64,000 nucleotides of DNA from Rhodocyclaceae bacterium. GTDB taxonomy: Bacteria > Pseudomonadota > Gammaproteobacteria > Burkholderiales > Rhodocyclaceae. Numbering within the stretch: the first letter of the stretch is position 1; each line of letters starts with the position of its first letter. Below are positions 25,496 through 33,864 of the stretch, piece by piece. The notes under the pieces are model-generated. The model saw only the letters and a list, made by a program, of their open reading frames with translations, was not told the origin of the DNA and did not search any database. The stretch lies in NCBI GenBank assembly GCA_016721505.1, contig JADKHX010000003.1, positions 372,001 through 436,000 of the forward strand. The letters are read 5' to 3'. The position numbers and the translations under genes are program-made.

Positions 25496-26509
25496 ATGAA
25501 ACCTTACCGATTTTTAGGGACTATTGCGGCCGCATGCATCCTCATTTGGCTGCCAAGTGGTTTGGTCGCGGCGCAAGCTACTGGATATGATCCGCTGCTT
25601 ACTGCCAAATCCGGCACGGCGCAACACATTGATCTTGTGGTGCAAGATGGTGGCAGAAGTCGTGAGATTCCCCTGCGCATCTTTTTGCCCGAGGGCTCAG
25701 CGCCGGCGCCGGTCGTTCTCTTCAGCCATGGATTAGGTGGCAATCGAGAAGGTAATCCCTATCTCGGCGAGCATTGGTCGGCGCGCGGATATGTGGTGGT
25801 CATGATGCAGCATCACGGTAGCGATGATGGTGTTTGGAAAGGCCATCGTCCTGGGCGAGTTATGGATTCGCTAAAGAAAGCGGCGAGTTTGGAAAATGCG
25901 CTGTTGCGGTTTGAAGACGTTACGGTCGTGATGAATCAGTTGGAAAAGTGGAATCTCGCCGGTAATTTCCCCGAGTCCCAACTACTCGTCGGACGTATGG
26001 ATTTAAGTCGAGTTGGCATGTCAGGTCATTCATTTGGCGCAGTCACCACGCAAGCTGTCAGCGGCCAGCGCACGCCGTTGGGCGAAGCGACATTTACCGA
26101 TGCGCGCATCAAGGCGTCGGTGGTGATGAGTCCCAACGCACCCAAACAGGGTGATGCAAAAACGGCATTTGGCCGCGTTCAAATTCCTTGGCTGTTAATG
26201 ACCGGGACGCACGACGTGGCGTTCGTCGGTGAGGCTACGATGGAGACCAGGCTTGCAGTTTTTCCGGCGTTACCGCCGGGCGGGAAATATGAGATCGTTC
26301 TATTCAACGCCGAGCACAACGCCTTCGGCGACCGTGCTTTGCCTGGCGAAAATCGACCGCGCAATCCTAATCATCATCGGGTAGTACTCGCTTTGTCGAC
26401 GGCGTTTTGGGATGCCTATTTGCGTGGCGATGCTGAGGCGAAAGCCTGGCTCGATGGCGCCGGTGCGATGGCAGTTTTGGAACCGCAAGATCGTTGGCAG
26501 CGGAAATAG
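25496..26509 (+). CDS. secreted alpha/beta hydrolase (dienelactone hydrolase / PAF-acetylhydrolase-like)
   Basis: 337 residues with a signal peptide (MKPYRFLGTIAAACILI...VAAQA). It carries FSHGLGGNREG as oxyanion region and the nucleophile elbow GMSGHSFGAVT near residue 180. The charge-relay histidine is probably in NAEHNAFGDRAL. A periplasmic or extracellular esterase is likely; substrate unknown. It stands alone between the broken DUF885 gene and ubiD. Confidence 0.8.
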   Translation: MKPYRFLGTIAAACILIWLPSGLVAAQATGYDPLLTAKSGTAQHIDLVVQDGGRSREIPLRIFLPEGSAPAPVVLFSHGLGGNREGNPYLGEHWSARGYVVVMMQHHGSDDGVWKGHRPGRVMDSLKKAASLENALLRFEDVTVVMNQLEKWNLAGNFPESQLLVGRMDLSRVGMSGHSFGAVTTQAVSGQRTPLGEATFTDARIKASVVMSPNAPKQGDAKTAFGRVQIPWLLMTGTHDVAFVGEATMETRLAVFPALPPGGKYEIVLFNAEHNAFGDRALPGENRPRNPNHHRVVLALSTAFWDAYLRGDAEAKAWLDGAGAMAVLEPQDRWQRK

Positions 26510-26549
26510 AATTACCGCGTGGGTGCGGCGAAGCTTTTTCCTGATGTCG

Positions 26550-26689
26550 ACGGCGTATCACCACACGCAACGGCGCGGAGTTGCCACCCCGTGAAGCGGA
26601 GCCTAAGGCATGCAGAGCTCGTCTTTTGCGCGACCGCCTTGTTGCATGGTGGTTTCTGCTTTGCATTTGTTTCATCAGCACCAACTGAG
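26550..26689 (+). repeat. dispersed repeat, copy 7 (core half, with a distant left arm)
   Basis: The right part at 26671-26689 has the invariant core CAGCACCAACT but no good left arm. A separate left arm ACGGCGTATCACCA lies at 26550-26563, 107 bp upstream in the same orientation. Either two decayed copies or one split by an insertion. The 203-bp gap before ubiD holds no gene that I can support. Confidence 0.6.
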
Positions 26690-26712
26690 CGCCAGACGTT
26701 TACACTGTGGGC

Positions 26713-28194
26713 ATGAACTATTCCTCCCTCCGCGATTTCATCGCACAGCTAGAAAAAATCGGCCAACTCAAACGCATCTCAACCGAGGTTGATCCGCATC
26801 TTGAGATGACTGAAATCGCCGACCGTGTATTGCGTGCCGGCGGCCCGGCCTTGCTGTTTGAAAATCCTAAAGGCCACACGATACCGGTGCTGGCCAATTT
26901 GTTCGGCACACCCGAGCGCGTGGCAATGGCAGTGACTGCCAACGATGGTGATAGCAGCGATTGGAAATCTGCCTTACGCGAAGTAGGTAGGCTTTTGGCG
27001 TACCTAAAGGAGCCCGAGCCGCCCAAGGGATTGCGCGATGCCTGGGACAAATGGCCGGTGTTGAAACAGGTGCTGAACATGGCACCGAAATTAGTCAGCA
27101 GTGCGCCGTGTCAGGAGATCGTGTGGGATGGCGATGCCGTTGATTTGTCGCGACTGCCGATACAAACTTGTTGGCCAGACGATGCTGCGCCGCTGGTCAC
27201 TTGGGGCTTGGTGGTGACACGTGGCCCCAATAAAGTGCGGCAAAATTTGGGCATTTATCGACAGCAATTAATTGCACGCAACAAACTCATCATGCGTTGG
27301 CTGGCGCATCGCGGCGGCGCGTTAGATTTCGCCGAACATTGCAAGGCAAACCCCGGCGTGCCGTTTCCGATTTCGGTCGTCTTGGGCTGCGACCCCGCGA
27401 CAATTTTAGGTGCGGTAACGCCAGTACCAGACTCGCTTTCGGAATACCAATTTGCCGGATTACTACGTGGCGCGAAAACAGAATTAGTGAAATGCATAGG
27501 CAACGATTTGCAGGTGCCCGCACAAAGTGAAATCGTGCTGGAAGGCGTATTACATCAAGGCGAGACGGCCGACGAAGGGCCGTTTGGAGATCACACCGGT
27601 TACTACAACGAGACCAGCAAATTTCCGGTGTTCACGGTCGAGCGCATTACCATGCGCAGCAAGCCGATTTATCACTCGACTTACACTGGCAAACCGCCCG
27701 ACGAACCGGCGGTGTTGGGTTTGGCATTGAATGAAATTTTTGTGCCACTGCTGCAAAAGCAATTTCCAGAAATCGCCGATTTCTATCTGCCACCCGAAGG
27801 CTGCTCATATCGAATGGCGGTGGTGAGCATGAAGAAACAATATCCCGGACATGCCAAACGGGTGATGTTCGGCATCTGGAGTTTTCTGCGTCAATTCATG
27901 TACACCAAATTCATCATCGTGGTCGACGACGATGTCGACATCCGCGATTGGAAAGAAGTAATTTGGGCGCTGACGACAAGAGTCGATGCTGCACGCGACA
28001 CTTTGATTGTCGAAAATACGCCGATTGACTACCTCGATTTCGCCTCGCCGGTCGCCGGACTTGGCAGCAAAATGGGCATCGACGCTACCAACAAATGGGC
28101 AGGCGAAACCACGCGGGAATGGGGGCGGCCGATAGTTATGGATGCGGCGGTCAAAGCGCGCGTCGATGCAATGTGGAAGGATCTGGGGTTATGA
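26713..28194 (+). CDS. ubiD: UbiD family 3-octaprenyl-4-hydroxybenzoate decarboxylase
   Basis: 493 residues from the ATG at 26713; the GTG six bases upstream is a weaker choice. The family blocks are present: LLFENPKGHTIPVLANLFGT, NLGIYRQQLIARNKLIMRW around the prenylated-FMN and metal site, and EIVLEGVLHQGETADEGPFGDHTGYY with the catalytic Glu. It decarboxylates the UbiA product and needs the UbiX cofactor, whose gene is not here. The stop overlaps the next ATG. Confidence 0.95.
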   Translation: MNYSSLRDFIAQLEKIGQLKRISTEVDPHLEMTEIADRVLRAGGPALLFENPKGHTIPVLANLFGTPERVAMAVTANDGDSSDWKSALREVGRLLAYLKEPEPPKGLRDAWDKWPVLKQVLNMAPKLVSSAPCQEIVWDGDAVDLSRLPIQTCWPDDAAPLVTWGLVVTRGPNKVRQNLGIYRQQLIARNKLIMRWLAHRGGALDFAEHCKANPGVPFPISVVLGCDPATILGAVTPVPDSLSEYQFAGLLRGAKTELVKCIGNDLQVPAQSEIVLEGVLHQGETADEGPFGDHTGYYNETSKFPVFTVERITMRSKPIYHSTYTGKPPDEPAVLGLALNEIFVPLLQKQFPEIADFYLPPEGCSYRMAVVSMKKQYPGHAKRVMFGIWSFLRQFMYTKFIIVVDDDVDIRDWKEVIWALTTRVDAARDTLIVENTPIDYLDFASPVAGLGSKMGIDATNKWAGETTREWGRPIVMDAAVKARVDAMWKDLGL

Positions 28195-28679
28195 GCATCA
28201 CCGTTCGCGCGGTAGATTTGAATGACGAAAATCACGCAGCGGAATTGTTACGCTTGCTTGATGGCTACGCCCGCGATCCCATGGGCGGCGGCTCCCCGCT
28301 GGCAGCTTTCACCCACGCCAATTTGATTTCACGCTTGAAGACCTTGAACAATTTTCACGCCGGATTGGCGTGGGACGAGGCCAGTCATCGCGCCGTCGGG
28401 TTGATCAATTGCATCGTCGGCTTTTCTACTTTTGCCGCTGCACCGCTATTGAATGTGCATGATGTCGTGGTGGAAAGTGAATCACGCGGCAAGGGTGTTG
28501 GTGCCGCGCTGATGGCCTATGCCGAAAAATTGGGCCGCGAATTGAAATGCTGCAAAATGACGCTGGAAGTGCTATCTGAAAATCACGTCGCCCAGCGCGC
28601 CTATGTGCGGGCGGGCTACCACCCCTATGTGCTCGACCCGGCGGCCGGGCACGCAACCTTGATGGTGAAACCACTATGA
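28191..28679 (+). CDS. GNAT family N-acetyltransferase
   Basis: 162 residues from the ATG that overlaps the ubiD stop (ATGA). The acetyl-CoA motif VVVESESRGKGVGAALMAYAEK and the C-terminal SENHVAQRAYVRAGYHPYV are clear. Acceptor unknown. Four-base overlaps on both sides couple it to ubiD and to the membrane-protein gene downstream. Confidence 0.88.
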   Translation: MSITVRAVDLNDENHAAELLRLLDGYARDPMGGGSPLAAFTHANLISRLKTLNNFHAGLAWDEASHRAVGLINCIVGFSTFAAAPLLNVHDVVVESESRGKGVGAALMAYAEKLGRELKCCKMTLEVLSENHVAQRAYVRAGYHPYVLDPAAGHATLMVKPL

Positions 28680-29089
28680 ACGAAATCGAAAATCACAATC
28701 CCGGATTGGTGCAGGACAGTGCAGAAAATTCGGTGACGACTGCTCACGTCATGTACGCCCTGCACGCATTTTCGGCCCTGTCCGGTGTCTTGAGTTCGGC
28801 GTTTGTGGTCACCGCATTTTTGTCGGGCTGGCCATCCATCATCGCCATTTTCATCAATTTTTACACCCGCAACAAAGTGCGTGGCACTTGGTTGGATTCG
28901 CATTGGAGCTGGCAGCAGCGCACATTTTGGTTTGCGCTAATTTGGTTAATCATTGCTTTCTTTTTCGCCATCACCATTATCGGTTTGGTGGTAGCTTTTC
29001 CGGTTATCGTTTTTACCGGTCTGTGGGTACTCTATCGCGTGGTGCGAGGTTGGCTTGCACTGAAAAATCGCCGCGCAATGCCGAGCTGA
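28676..29089 (+). CDS. DUF4870-like membrane protein
   Basis: 137 residues. Three hydrophobic segments at about 25-45, 50-60 and 82-118, with the conserved HWSWQQRTFWFALIW between them, resemble the small DUF4870-type membrane proteins. Function unknown. Starts ATGA on the acetyltransferase stop. The last base of its stop codon is the first base of a decayed 27-bp repeat. Confidence 0.7.
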   Translation: MNEIENHNPGLVQDSAENSVTTAHVMYALHAFSALSGVLSSAFVVTAFLSGWPSIIAIFINFYTRNKVRGTWLDSHWSWQQRTFWFALIWLIIAFFFAITIIGLVVAFPVIVFTGLWVLYRVVRGWLALKNRRAMPS

Positions 29090-29138
29090 CGGCGTGTGGC
29101 CGATGAACGGGCCATTCCATTACCGGCACCAACTAGCG
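29089..29138 (+). repeat. decayed, split dispersed repeat
   Basis: Left arm ACGGCGTGTGGCC at 29089-29101 and right part GGCACCAACTAGCG at 29125-29138 are separated by about 23 bp. The core has one change from the invariant form. The remainder of the 198-bp gap up to 29287 shows only an AT-rich upstream region. Confidence 0.45.
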
Positions 29139-29287
29139 AATTGAATTGTCGGAAAACTCGACCCGCTTGTTTGAGATCGTAAATTGGGACGGGAAGCTGA
29201 CGAAGAAAAATGGCTTAACGTTCTCGGCGCATTTTTATGCTCAGTCTCGATGTTTGATAAAAAAGACAAATTGAGGAACTTACTTCA

Positions 29288-30163
29288 ATGACCGGCACCG
29301 CGAGATATTCAGTTGCTTTGGCTTTTGGTTTGATTTTTTTCGCGGCAAGTCATGCGGCAACACGACAATTGAGTATCGCCCCGTCGCTAACCAATGAACT
29401 CATCCGCACGACCGATCCGCACCACCTGATTTTGTATGATCCAGCGGGACGACAAGGGAAGCTGCTCGTGTGGTTACCGGGGACTGGAGGGAAACCAGAT
29501 AGAGGGCCACAACAGATATATCAAACGGCCCTAGAGCAGGGTTACCGAGTAATCGGCTTATCTTATGTGGACGAACCGGCGGTTGCCCAAGTTTGTGTTG
29601 GACAGCGCAACAAGGACGAACCAGGCTGCGCAGAAAAATTTCGCCAAAAACGAGCTTTTGGTGACAACGTAACGGCGCTGATCGACGACCAGCCACAGGA
29701 CGCCATAGTCAGTCGCCTAAGCAAACTATTGCAACATCTTGTCACTACTGACAACGAAGGCCAGTGGGGTAAATATTTAACCGGTACAAGGCTTCGCTGG
29801 GAGAGCATCGTTCTTGCCGGTCAATCGCAAGGAGGCGGAATGGCGGCTTTCATTGCCAAGCGTGAACGTGTCGCTCGAGTTATTATTTTTTCGGGTGGTT
29901 GGGACATGGACGCACAGGGTCAAATTGCTGGCTGGTATCGGATGCCAAGCGCCACCCCGCCGGAGCTATGGTATGCGACTTACCATGTTGAAGAAAAACA
30001 AGCGAAGACTATGGAAGAAATCTACCGTGCCTTGGGGTTGCCGCCAGAAAACGTCAAGCCACTTGATCTTCCGGTTCATGGAAACACTGCGCATGGAGAG
30101 GGTATCCACAATCCAGCATACAAAGCGTGGTGGGTTAAGGCTTTAGGCCAAGGACTGGACTAA
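29288..30163 (+). CDS. secreted alpha/beta-hydrolase-like protein
   Basis: 291 residues with a signal peptide ending near HAATRQL. It contains LLVWLPGTGGKPDRG as a possible oxyanion loop and a nucleophile-elbow-like VLAGQSQGGGMAAFIA (GxSxG as GQSQG) near residue 180. HGNTAHGEGIHN near the C-terminus could supply the histidine. I do not recognise a named family, but the layout suggests a periplasmic serine hydrolase. A GAGGAA ribosome-binding site lies upstream. Convergent with the phosphoribosyltransferase gene. Confidence 0.7.
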   Translation: MTGTARYSVALAFGLIFFAASHAATRQLSIAPSLTNELIRTTDPHHLILYDPAGRQGKLLVWLPGTGGKPDRGPQQIYQTALEQGYRVIGLSYVDEPAVAQVCVGQRNKDEPGCAEKFRQKRAFGDNVTALIDDQPQDAIVSRLSKLLQHLVTTDNEGQWGKYLTGTRLRWESIVLAGQSQGGGMAAFIAKRERVARVIIFSGGWDMDAQGQIAGWYRMPSATPPELWYATYHVEEKQAKTMEEIYRALGLPPENVKPLDLPVHGNTAHGEGIHNPAYKAWWVKALGQGLD

Positions 30164-30182
30164 CAACAAACCAATGCAAGGA

Positions 30183-30209
30183 ACGGCGTATCACCAGCAC
30201 CAACTGGCG
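30183..30209 (+). repeat. dispersed 27-bp repeat, copy 8 (between convergent genes)
   Basis: Arm ACGGCGTATCAC, core CAGCACCAACT, end GGCG. It fills most of the 50-bp space between two convergent stop codons (30163 and 30214). Confidence 0.92.
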
Positions 30210-30213
30210 GCGT

Positions 30214-30720
30214 TCAGAGATCCTCAACTTTCATACCGTCATATTTCTCAAACGGCTGATGTATCCAAGGACTGGTTGGCAGGAATTCGACAACGTAATC
30301 CGGTGTAAAGATTGACACCGCCTTGTGCCAAAGTACTGCGCTACGCAGCTCGGTAATTTCCTGATACTCAGTCGTTAGCCAAGCTACGACACCGTGCAAG
30401 GTTTCACCCGAATCGACCATGTCGTCTACCAGTAGCACGCGTCCACGAATATCGCTGGTGCAGCTGATGTACGGGGCTATATGTAATTCGCATTGTGCGG
30501 TACCGGCCATAGCACGGTAGGAGCTGGTTGACAGTATCGCTAGCGGCTTATCGAAAATACGCGACAAGACATCACCAGGTCTCAAGCCACCACGAGCGAG
30601 ACACAGCACAATATCGAACGACCACTTGGACTGATGCACTTTGTGCGCGAGTTGTTCGATCAGCGCGGAATACTCACCTTCACTCACGTGCAAATGTTTG
30701 CCGTCGCTACTCAATCCCAT
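30214..30720 (-). CDS. phosphoribosyltransferase (Gpt/PRT type I)
   Basis: 168 residues from the ATG at 30720, which overlaps the FGGY kinase 3' end by 14 bp; longer starts lie inside the kinase gene. The PRPP-binding motif is VLLVDDMVDSGETLHG at about 95-110, preceded by LCLARGGLRPGDVL. This is the pattern of xanthine/hypoxanthine-guanine phosphoribosyltransferases and their uncharacterised relatives. It is the last gene of the AGPS-GlpD-FGGY operon, an unexpected partner for glycerol-phosphate enzymes. Confidence 0.85.
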   Translation of the reverse strand: MGLSSDGKHLHVSEGEYSALIEQLAHKVHQSKWSFDIVLCLARGGLRPGDVLSRIFDKPLAILSTSSYRAMAGTAQCELHIAPYISCTSDIRGRVLLVDDMVDSGETLHGVVAWLTTEYQEITELRSAVLWHKAVSIFTPDYVVEFLPTSPWIHQPFEKYDGMKVEDL

Positions 30721-32278
30721 GTGGATATCCCGTGATCTGGCGAATGTCGTGATACAAGGGCTGCAATCGCGCGTACATCTTGCAATAAACCTTGCGATAA
30801 AGCTGTTCATAAATTTCAACGTGTTGCGGCTGTGGCTCAAAAATTTTGCCAACGCGAGTCATGGCTTTCAGTGCGGTCGGAAAATCCGCATACAGCCCCA
30901 CGCCGACTGCACCTAATACTGCAGCACCAAGTCCGCTGGTTTCGTACAAATGCGGGCGCTCGCTCGGTAGATTAAAAATGTTCGCCGTGATTTGCATCGC
31001 TGCATCGCTTTGCGAACCGCCACCCGCTACACGCACGCGGGTAATTTTTTCGCCGCCGCGTTTTTCGATGCGTTCTTTGCCTTCGCGCAGTGCGTAGGTC
31101 AGCCCCTCGATAATCGCGCGATACAAATGTGCGCGCGTATGCACATCGCCAAAACCGATAATCGCGCCTTTGGCTTCAGGGCCGGGGATACGCACCCCCG
31201 GGTTCCAAAACGGTTGCAACATTAAACCCATCGCGCCGGGCGGCACAGCGCTAACAAGTTCGTCGAACAAACTTTCCGGCGACACGCCAAGCGTCTCGGC
31301 GCGCGCTTGTTCATGCTGACCGAATTGTTCCTTGAACCAATTCACCATCCAAAATCCGCGCGTGATTTGCACTTCGGTGTTGTAGTGATTCGGGATGGCG
31401 GCTTGATATGGCGGAATATATTTCGTCGCCTCAAGATATTTTTTCGTCGTCGTATTCACTGTTGCCGCCGTGCCGAACGACAAGCAAGCGATCTCTGGCG
31501 TGAGGCAGCCTGCGCCGATCACTTCGCAGGCTTTGTCGGCAGCGCCTGCGATGACCGGTAAGCCTTCGGGGATGCCAGTGTCGTGCGCCGCCGCCGCGCT
31601 GACTGTGCCGATTTGCGTTCCGGCAGCGGCCAATTCCGGCAGCATCGAAAGCTTGATCGGCAAGCTCAACCACTTCCAATCACTTGCCGCCGCCCATTTT
31701 CCCGACTTGAAATCGAAGGGCAAATAACCTACTTGACTCGCAACAGAATCAATAAATTTCCCCGTGAAGCGGTGATTCAAATAACCCGAGAGCAGCAAAT
31801 ATTTGTCCGTGCGCGCCCAGATTTCCGGTTGATGTTGCGCAATCCAATTCGCTTCGGCTTCGGCATGGAAATACTTGATGCTGTCGGTCATGCCGATCAG
31901 TGAAAAAATGCCATTCCAGTACCAAGGCAAATTTGATTTGGTGGTCGCGCGGCGTTGATCCAACCAAATAATTGCCGGTCGTAACGGCTTGCCATCGGCA
32001 TCGAGGTTGATGACGGTTGCGCGCTGCGTGGTGATGGTCAGCGCGCGCACGGCCGATTTTGGAATGGCTGTCTTAGCCCACAATTGTTGGCAAGCGCTAC
32101 AAAGGGCGCGCCAAAACTCTTCGGGGTCATTCTCCACCCAGCCGGCCTGCGGCGAGGCATAAGTGCTCATCATCACCTGCGTTTTGTCGACCAAATTGCC
32201 CTCGGTGTCGAACAGCAAAGCGCGCACACTTTGTGTACCGTTGTCGATGGTGAGGAGATAATTTTTACCCGTGGTCAT
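30707..32278 (-). CDS. FGGY family carbohydrate kinase
   Basis: 523 residues. The N-terminal ATPase fold has LLTIDNGTQSVRALLFD (phosphate 1). The C-terminal part has FGTAATVNTTTKKY and VRVAGGGSQSDAAMQITANI (adenosine motif). It differs enough from classic GlpK (no ARGTIWLD-type glycerol block seen) that the substrate is open; a glycerol-like or short polyol is suggested by the adjacent GlpD and AGPS homologues. Four-base overlap with GlpD upstream. Confidence 0.85.
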   Translation of the reverse strand: MTTGKNYLLTIDNGTQSVRALLFDTEGNLVDKTQVMMSTYASPQAGWVENDPEEFWRALCSACQQLWAKTAIPKSAVRALTITTQRATVINLDADGKPLRPAIIWLDQRRATTKSNLPWYWNGIFSLIGMTDSIKYFHAEAEANWIAQHQPEIWARTDKYLLLSGYLNHRFTGKFIDSVASQVGYLPFDFKSGKWAAASDWKWLSLPIKLSMLPELAAAGTQIGTVSAAAAHDTGIPEGLPVIAGAADKACEVIGAGCLTPEIACLSFGTAATVNTTTKKYLEATKYIPPYQAAIPNHYNTEVQITRGFWMVNWFKEQFGQHEQARAETLGVSPESLFDELVSAVPPGAMGLMLQPFWNPGVRIPGPEAKGAIIGFGDVHTRAHLYRAIIEGLTYALREGKERIEKRGGEKITRVRVAGGGSQSDAAMQITANIFNLPSERPHLYETSGLGAAVLGAVGVGLYADFPTALKAMTRVGKIFEPQPQHVEIYEQLYRKVYCKMYARLQPLYHDIRQITGYPHGIE

Positions 32279-33864
32279 TGTGGTACTCCACGCGGAACTG
32301 CATAGTGTTTGGCAATGATAGCTGTGTAGCGCGTCAATTCTTCATCCCATTTTTCATCTGTCCAATTCAGCAAAGGCTGGCAAATTTTTCGGATTCGCAC
32401 CAAATAATCCAAGCCGCCACGCGGCAACAAAATACCCAATCGTGTGCGACGCAAAAGCAGGTCGTCAAGATGCACAATGGACTCATGTTGCGCAGCGACG
32501 GCGAGCTCCAACCACAAGGTAGTCGTGCCTGGCACAGCGTCAAAATCCACAGGAGAACTTTCTTCACTATGCAGCAATGAAAATTCGGCTGCACGCGCAC
32601 CATAGCGCGCCGCTAGACGATGCCTGACGGCGGCTGACCAACGCGGATTTAAGGCTGCCGCCGGCGCAAACATTTGTTCGTCATCAATCGCAAATACTTT
32701 GCCAATATGTGGCGCGGCCAGTCGCAGTGCGTCCTGTGCCATCAATCGGAACGTTGTCAGCTTGCCGCCGGTCAGCGTCACCATGCCCGATTCATCGAGC
32801 ACCACATGATCACGTCCCGCGCTCGATGGATCGTCGTTACCATCGTCGATAACTGGTCGCACACCAGCGTAAGTCGCCACGATGTCATCGGCGTTTATTA
32901 CCAGCGATGGAAATTGATCGACCACGGCGGCGAGCAAATAGTCGACTTCAGCTTGAGTGATGCAGGCTTCAATTTGCAAATCACCAGTGTGGTCAAGATC
33001 GGTCGTGCCGATTAAGGTCACGCCTTCCCACGGATAAAAAAACACTGGACGACCATCCGCCGGATGAATCACGCTTATCGCCTGCGCGACTGGCAGGCGC
33101 CAAAATGGAATCACCAAATGCGAACCGCGCAGCGGGCGAATCATAGCTTTTCCTGCAAGTGCGCCACGCAGATTGTCGGCCCACGCCCCAGTCGCGTTAA
33201 TCACGCAGCGGGCTTTGATCGCGTGAGTTTGTTTGGTTTCTACATCGACAACATTCAAACCGCATACGCGACCTTCGTTGAAGATCGGGGACGCAGCTTC
33301 GACGTAGTTCAGCGCCAAACCACCTTCGGCTTGAGCCTCGGCCAGTACGCGCATCACCAAGCGTGCGTCATCGGTTTTTGCGTCGATGTAAGTGACGCCA
33401 CCGACCAAATTGGCAGGCGCGATGCCGGGCGCGAGTACGCGCGTCGCGTTGGCGTCGTGATACTCGCTCTTGTGTCGCCCCTTGGCCATGCGGTCGTAAA
33501 TCTTCAGCCCCAACATAAATAAATGTCGCCCGGGTTTGCGTCCGGTGCAATTGGCGAACAGAAAACTTTGCGCTTCGACCAACTCCGGCGCTTCATCCAT
33601 CAAGCGGTCGCGCTCTTGTACCGAATGCAGGGTGAGTTTGAACTGCCCTTCCTTGAGATAACGTAGCCCGCCGTGAACCAATTTGGACGAACGGCTCGAC
33701 GTGCCCCAAGCGAAATCACGCTGCTCAATCAGCGCCGCGCGCCAACCTCGTCGTGTCGCCTCGCGCAACACGCCCGCGCCGCTGATGCCACCTCCAACGA
33801 TGAGTACATCCCATTCGTCATTGACAAGGCGAGCGAGGTTTTCCGCTCGACTCACGATACCCAT
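32275..33864 (-). CDS. GlpD-like glycerol-3-phosphate dehydrogenase/oxidase
   Basis: 529 residues. The FAD-binding start DVLIVGGGISGAGVLREATRRG is followed by the GlpD signature RSSKLVHGGLRYL and later by IRPLRGSHLVIP and VTLTGGKLTTFR. It oxidises glycerol-3-phosphate to dihydroxyacetone phosphate and passes electrons to quinone at the membrane. The start overlaps the AGPS-like gene by 13 bp. Dihydroxyacetone phosphate is also the backbone used by alkylglycerone-phosphate synthase, which links the two enzymes. Confidence 0.88.
   Translation of the reverse strand: MGIVSRAENLARLVNDEWDVLIVGGGISGAGVLREATRRGWRAALIEQRDFAWGTSSRSSKLVHGGLRYLKEGQFKLTLHSVQERDRLMDEAPELVEAQSFLFANCTGRKPGRHLFMLGLKIYDRMAKGRHKSEYHDANATRVLAPGIAPANLVGGVTYIDAKTDDARLVMRVLAEAQAEGGLALNYVEAASPIFNEGRVCGLNVVDVETKQTHAIKARCVINATGAWADNLRGALAGKAMIRPLRGSHLVIPFWRLPVAQAISVIHPADGRPVFFYPWEGVTLIGTTDLDHTGDLQIEACITQAEVDYLLAAVVDQFPSLVINADDIVATYAGVRPVIDDGNDDPSSAGRDHVVLDESGMVTLTGGKLTTFRLMAQDALRLAAPHIGKVFAIDDEQMFAPAAALNPRWSAAVRHRLAARYGARAAEFSLLHSEESSPVDFDAVPGTTTLWLELAVAAQHESIVHLDDLLLRRTRLGILLPRGGLDYLVRIRKICQPLLNWTDEKWDEELTRYTAIIAKHYAVPRGVPQ

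Noticed and set aside
28426..28674. Minus-strand ORF with a repetitive Arg/Pro-rich protein
   Set aside because: It is antisense to a clear acetyltransferase gene and reflects codon composition.
30214..30852. Longer start for the phosphoribosyltransferase gene
   Set aside because: The extra 44 residues are read from inside the kinase gene and are not family-like.
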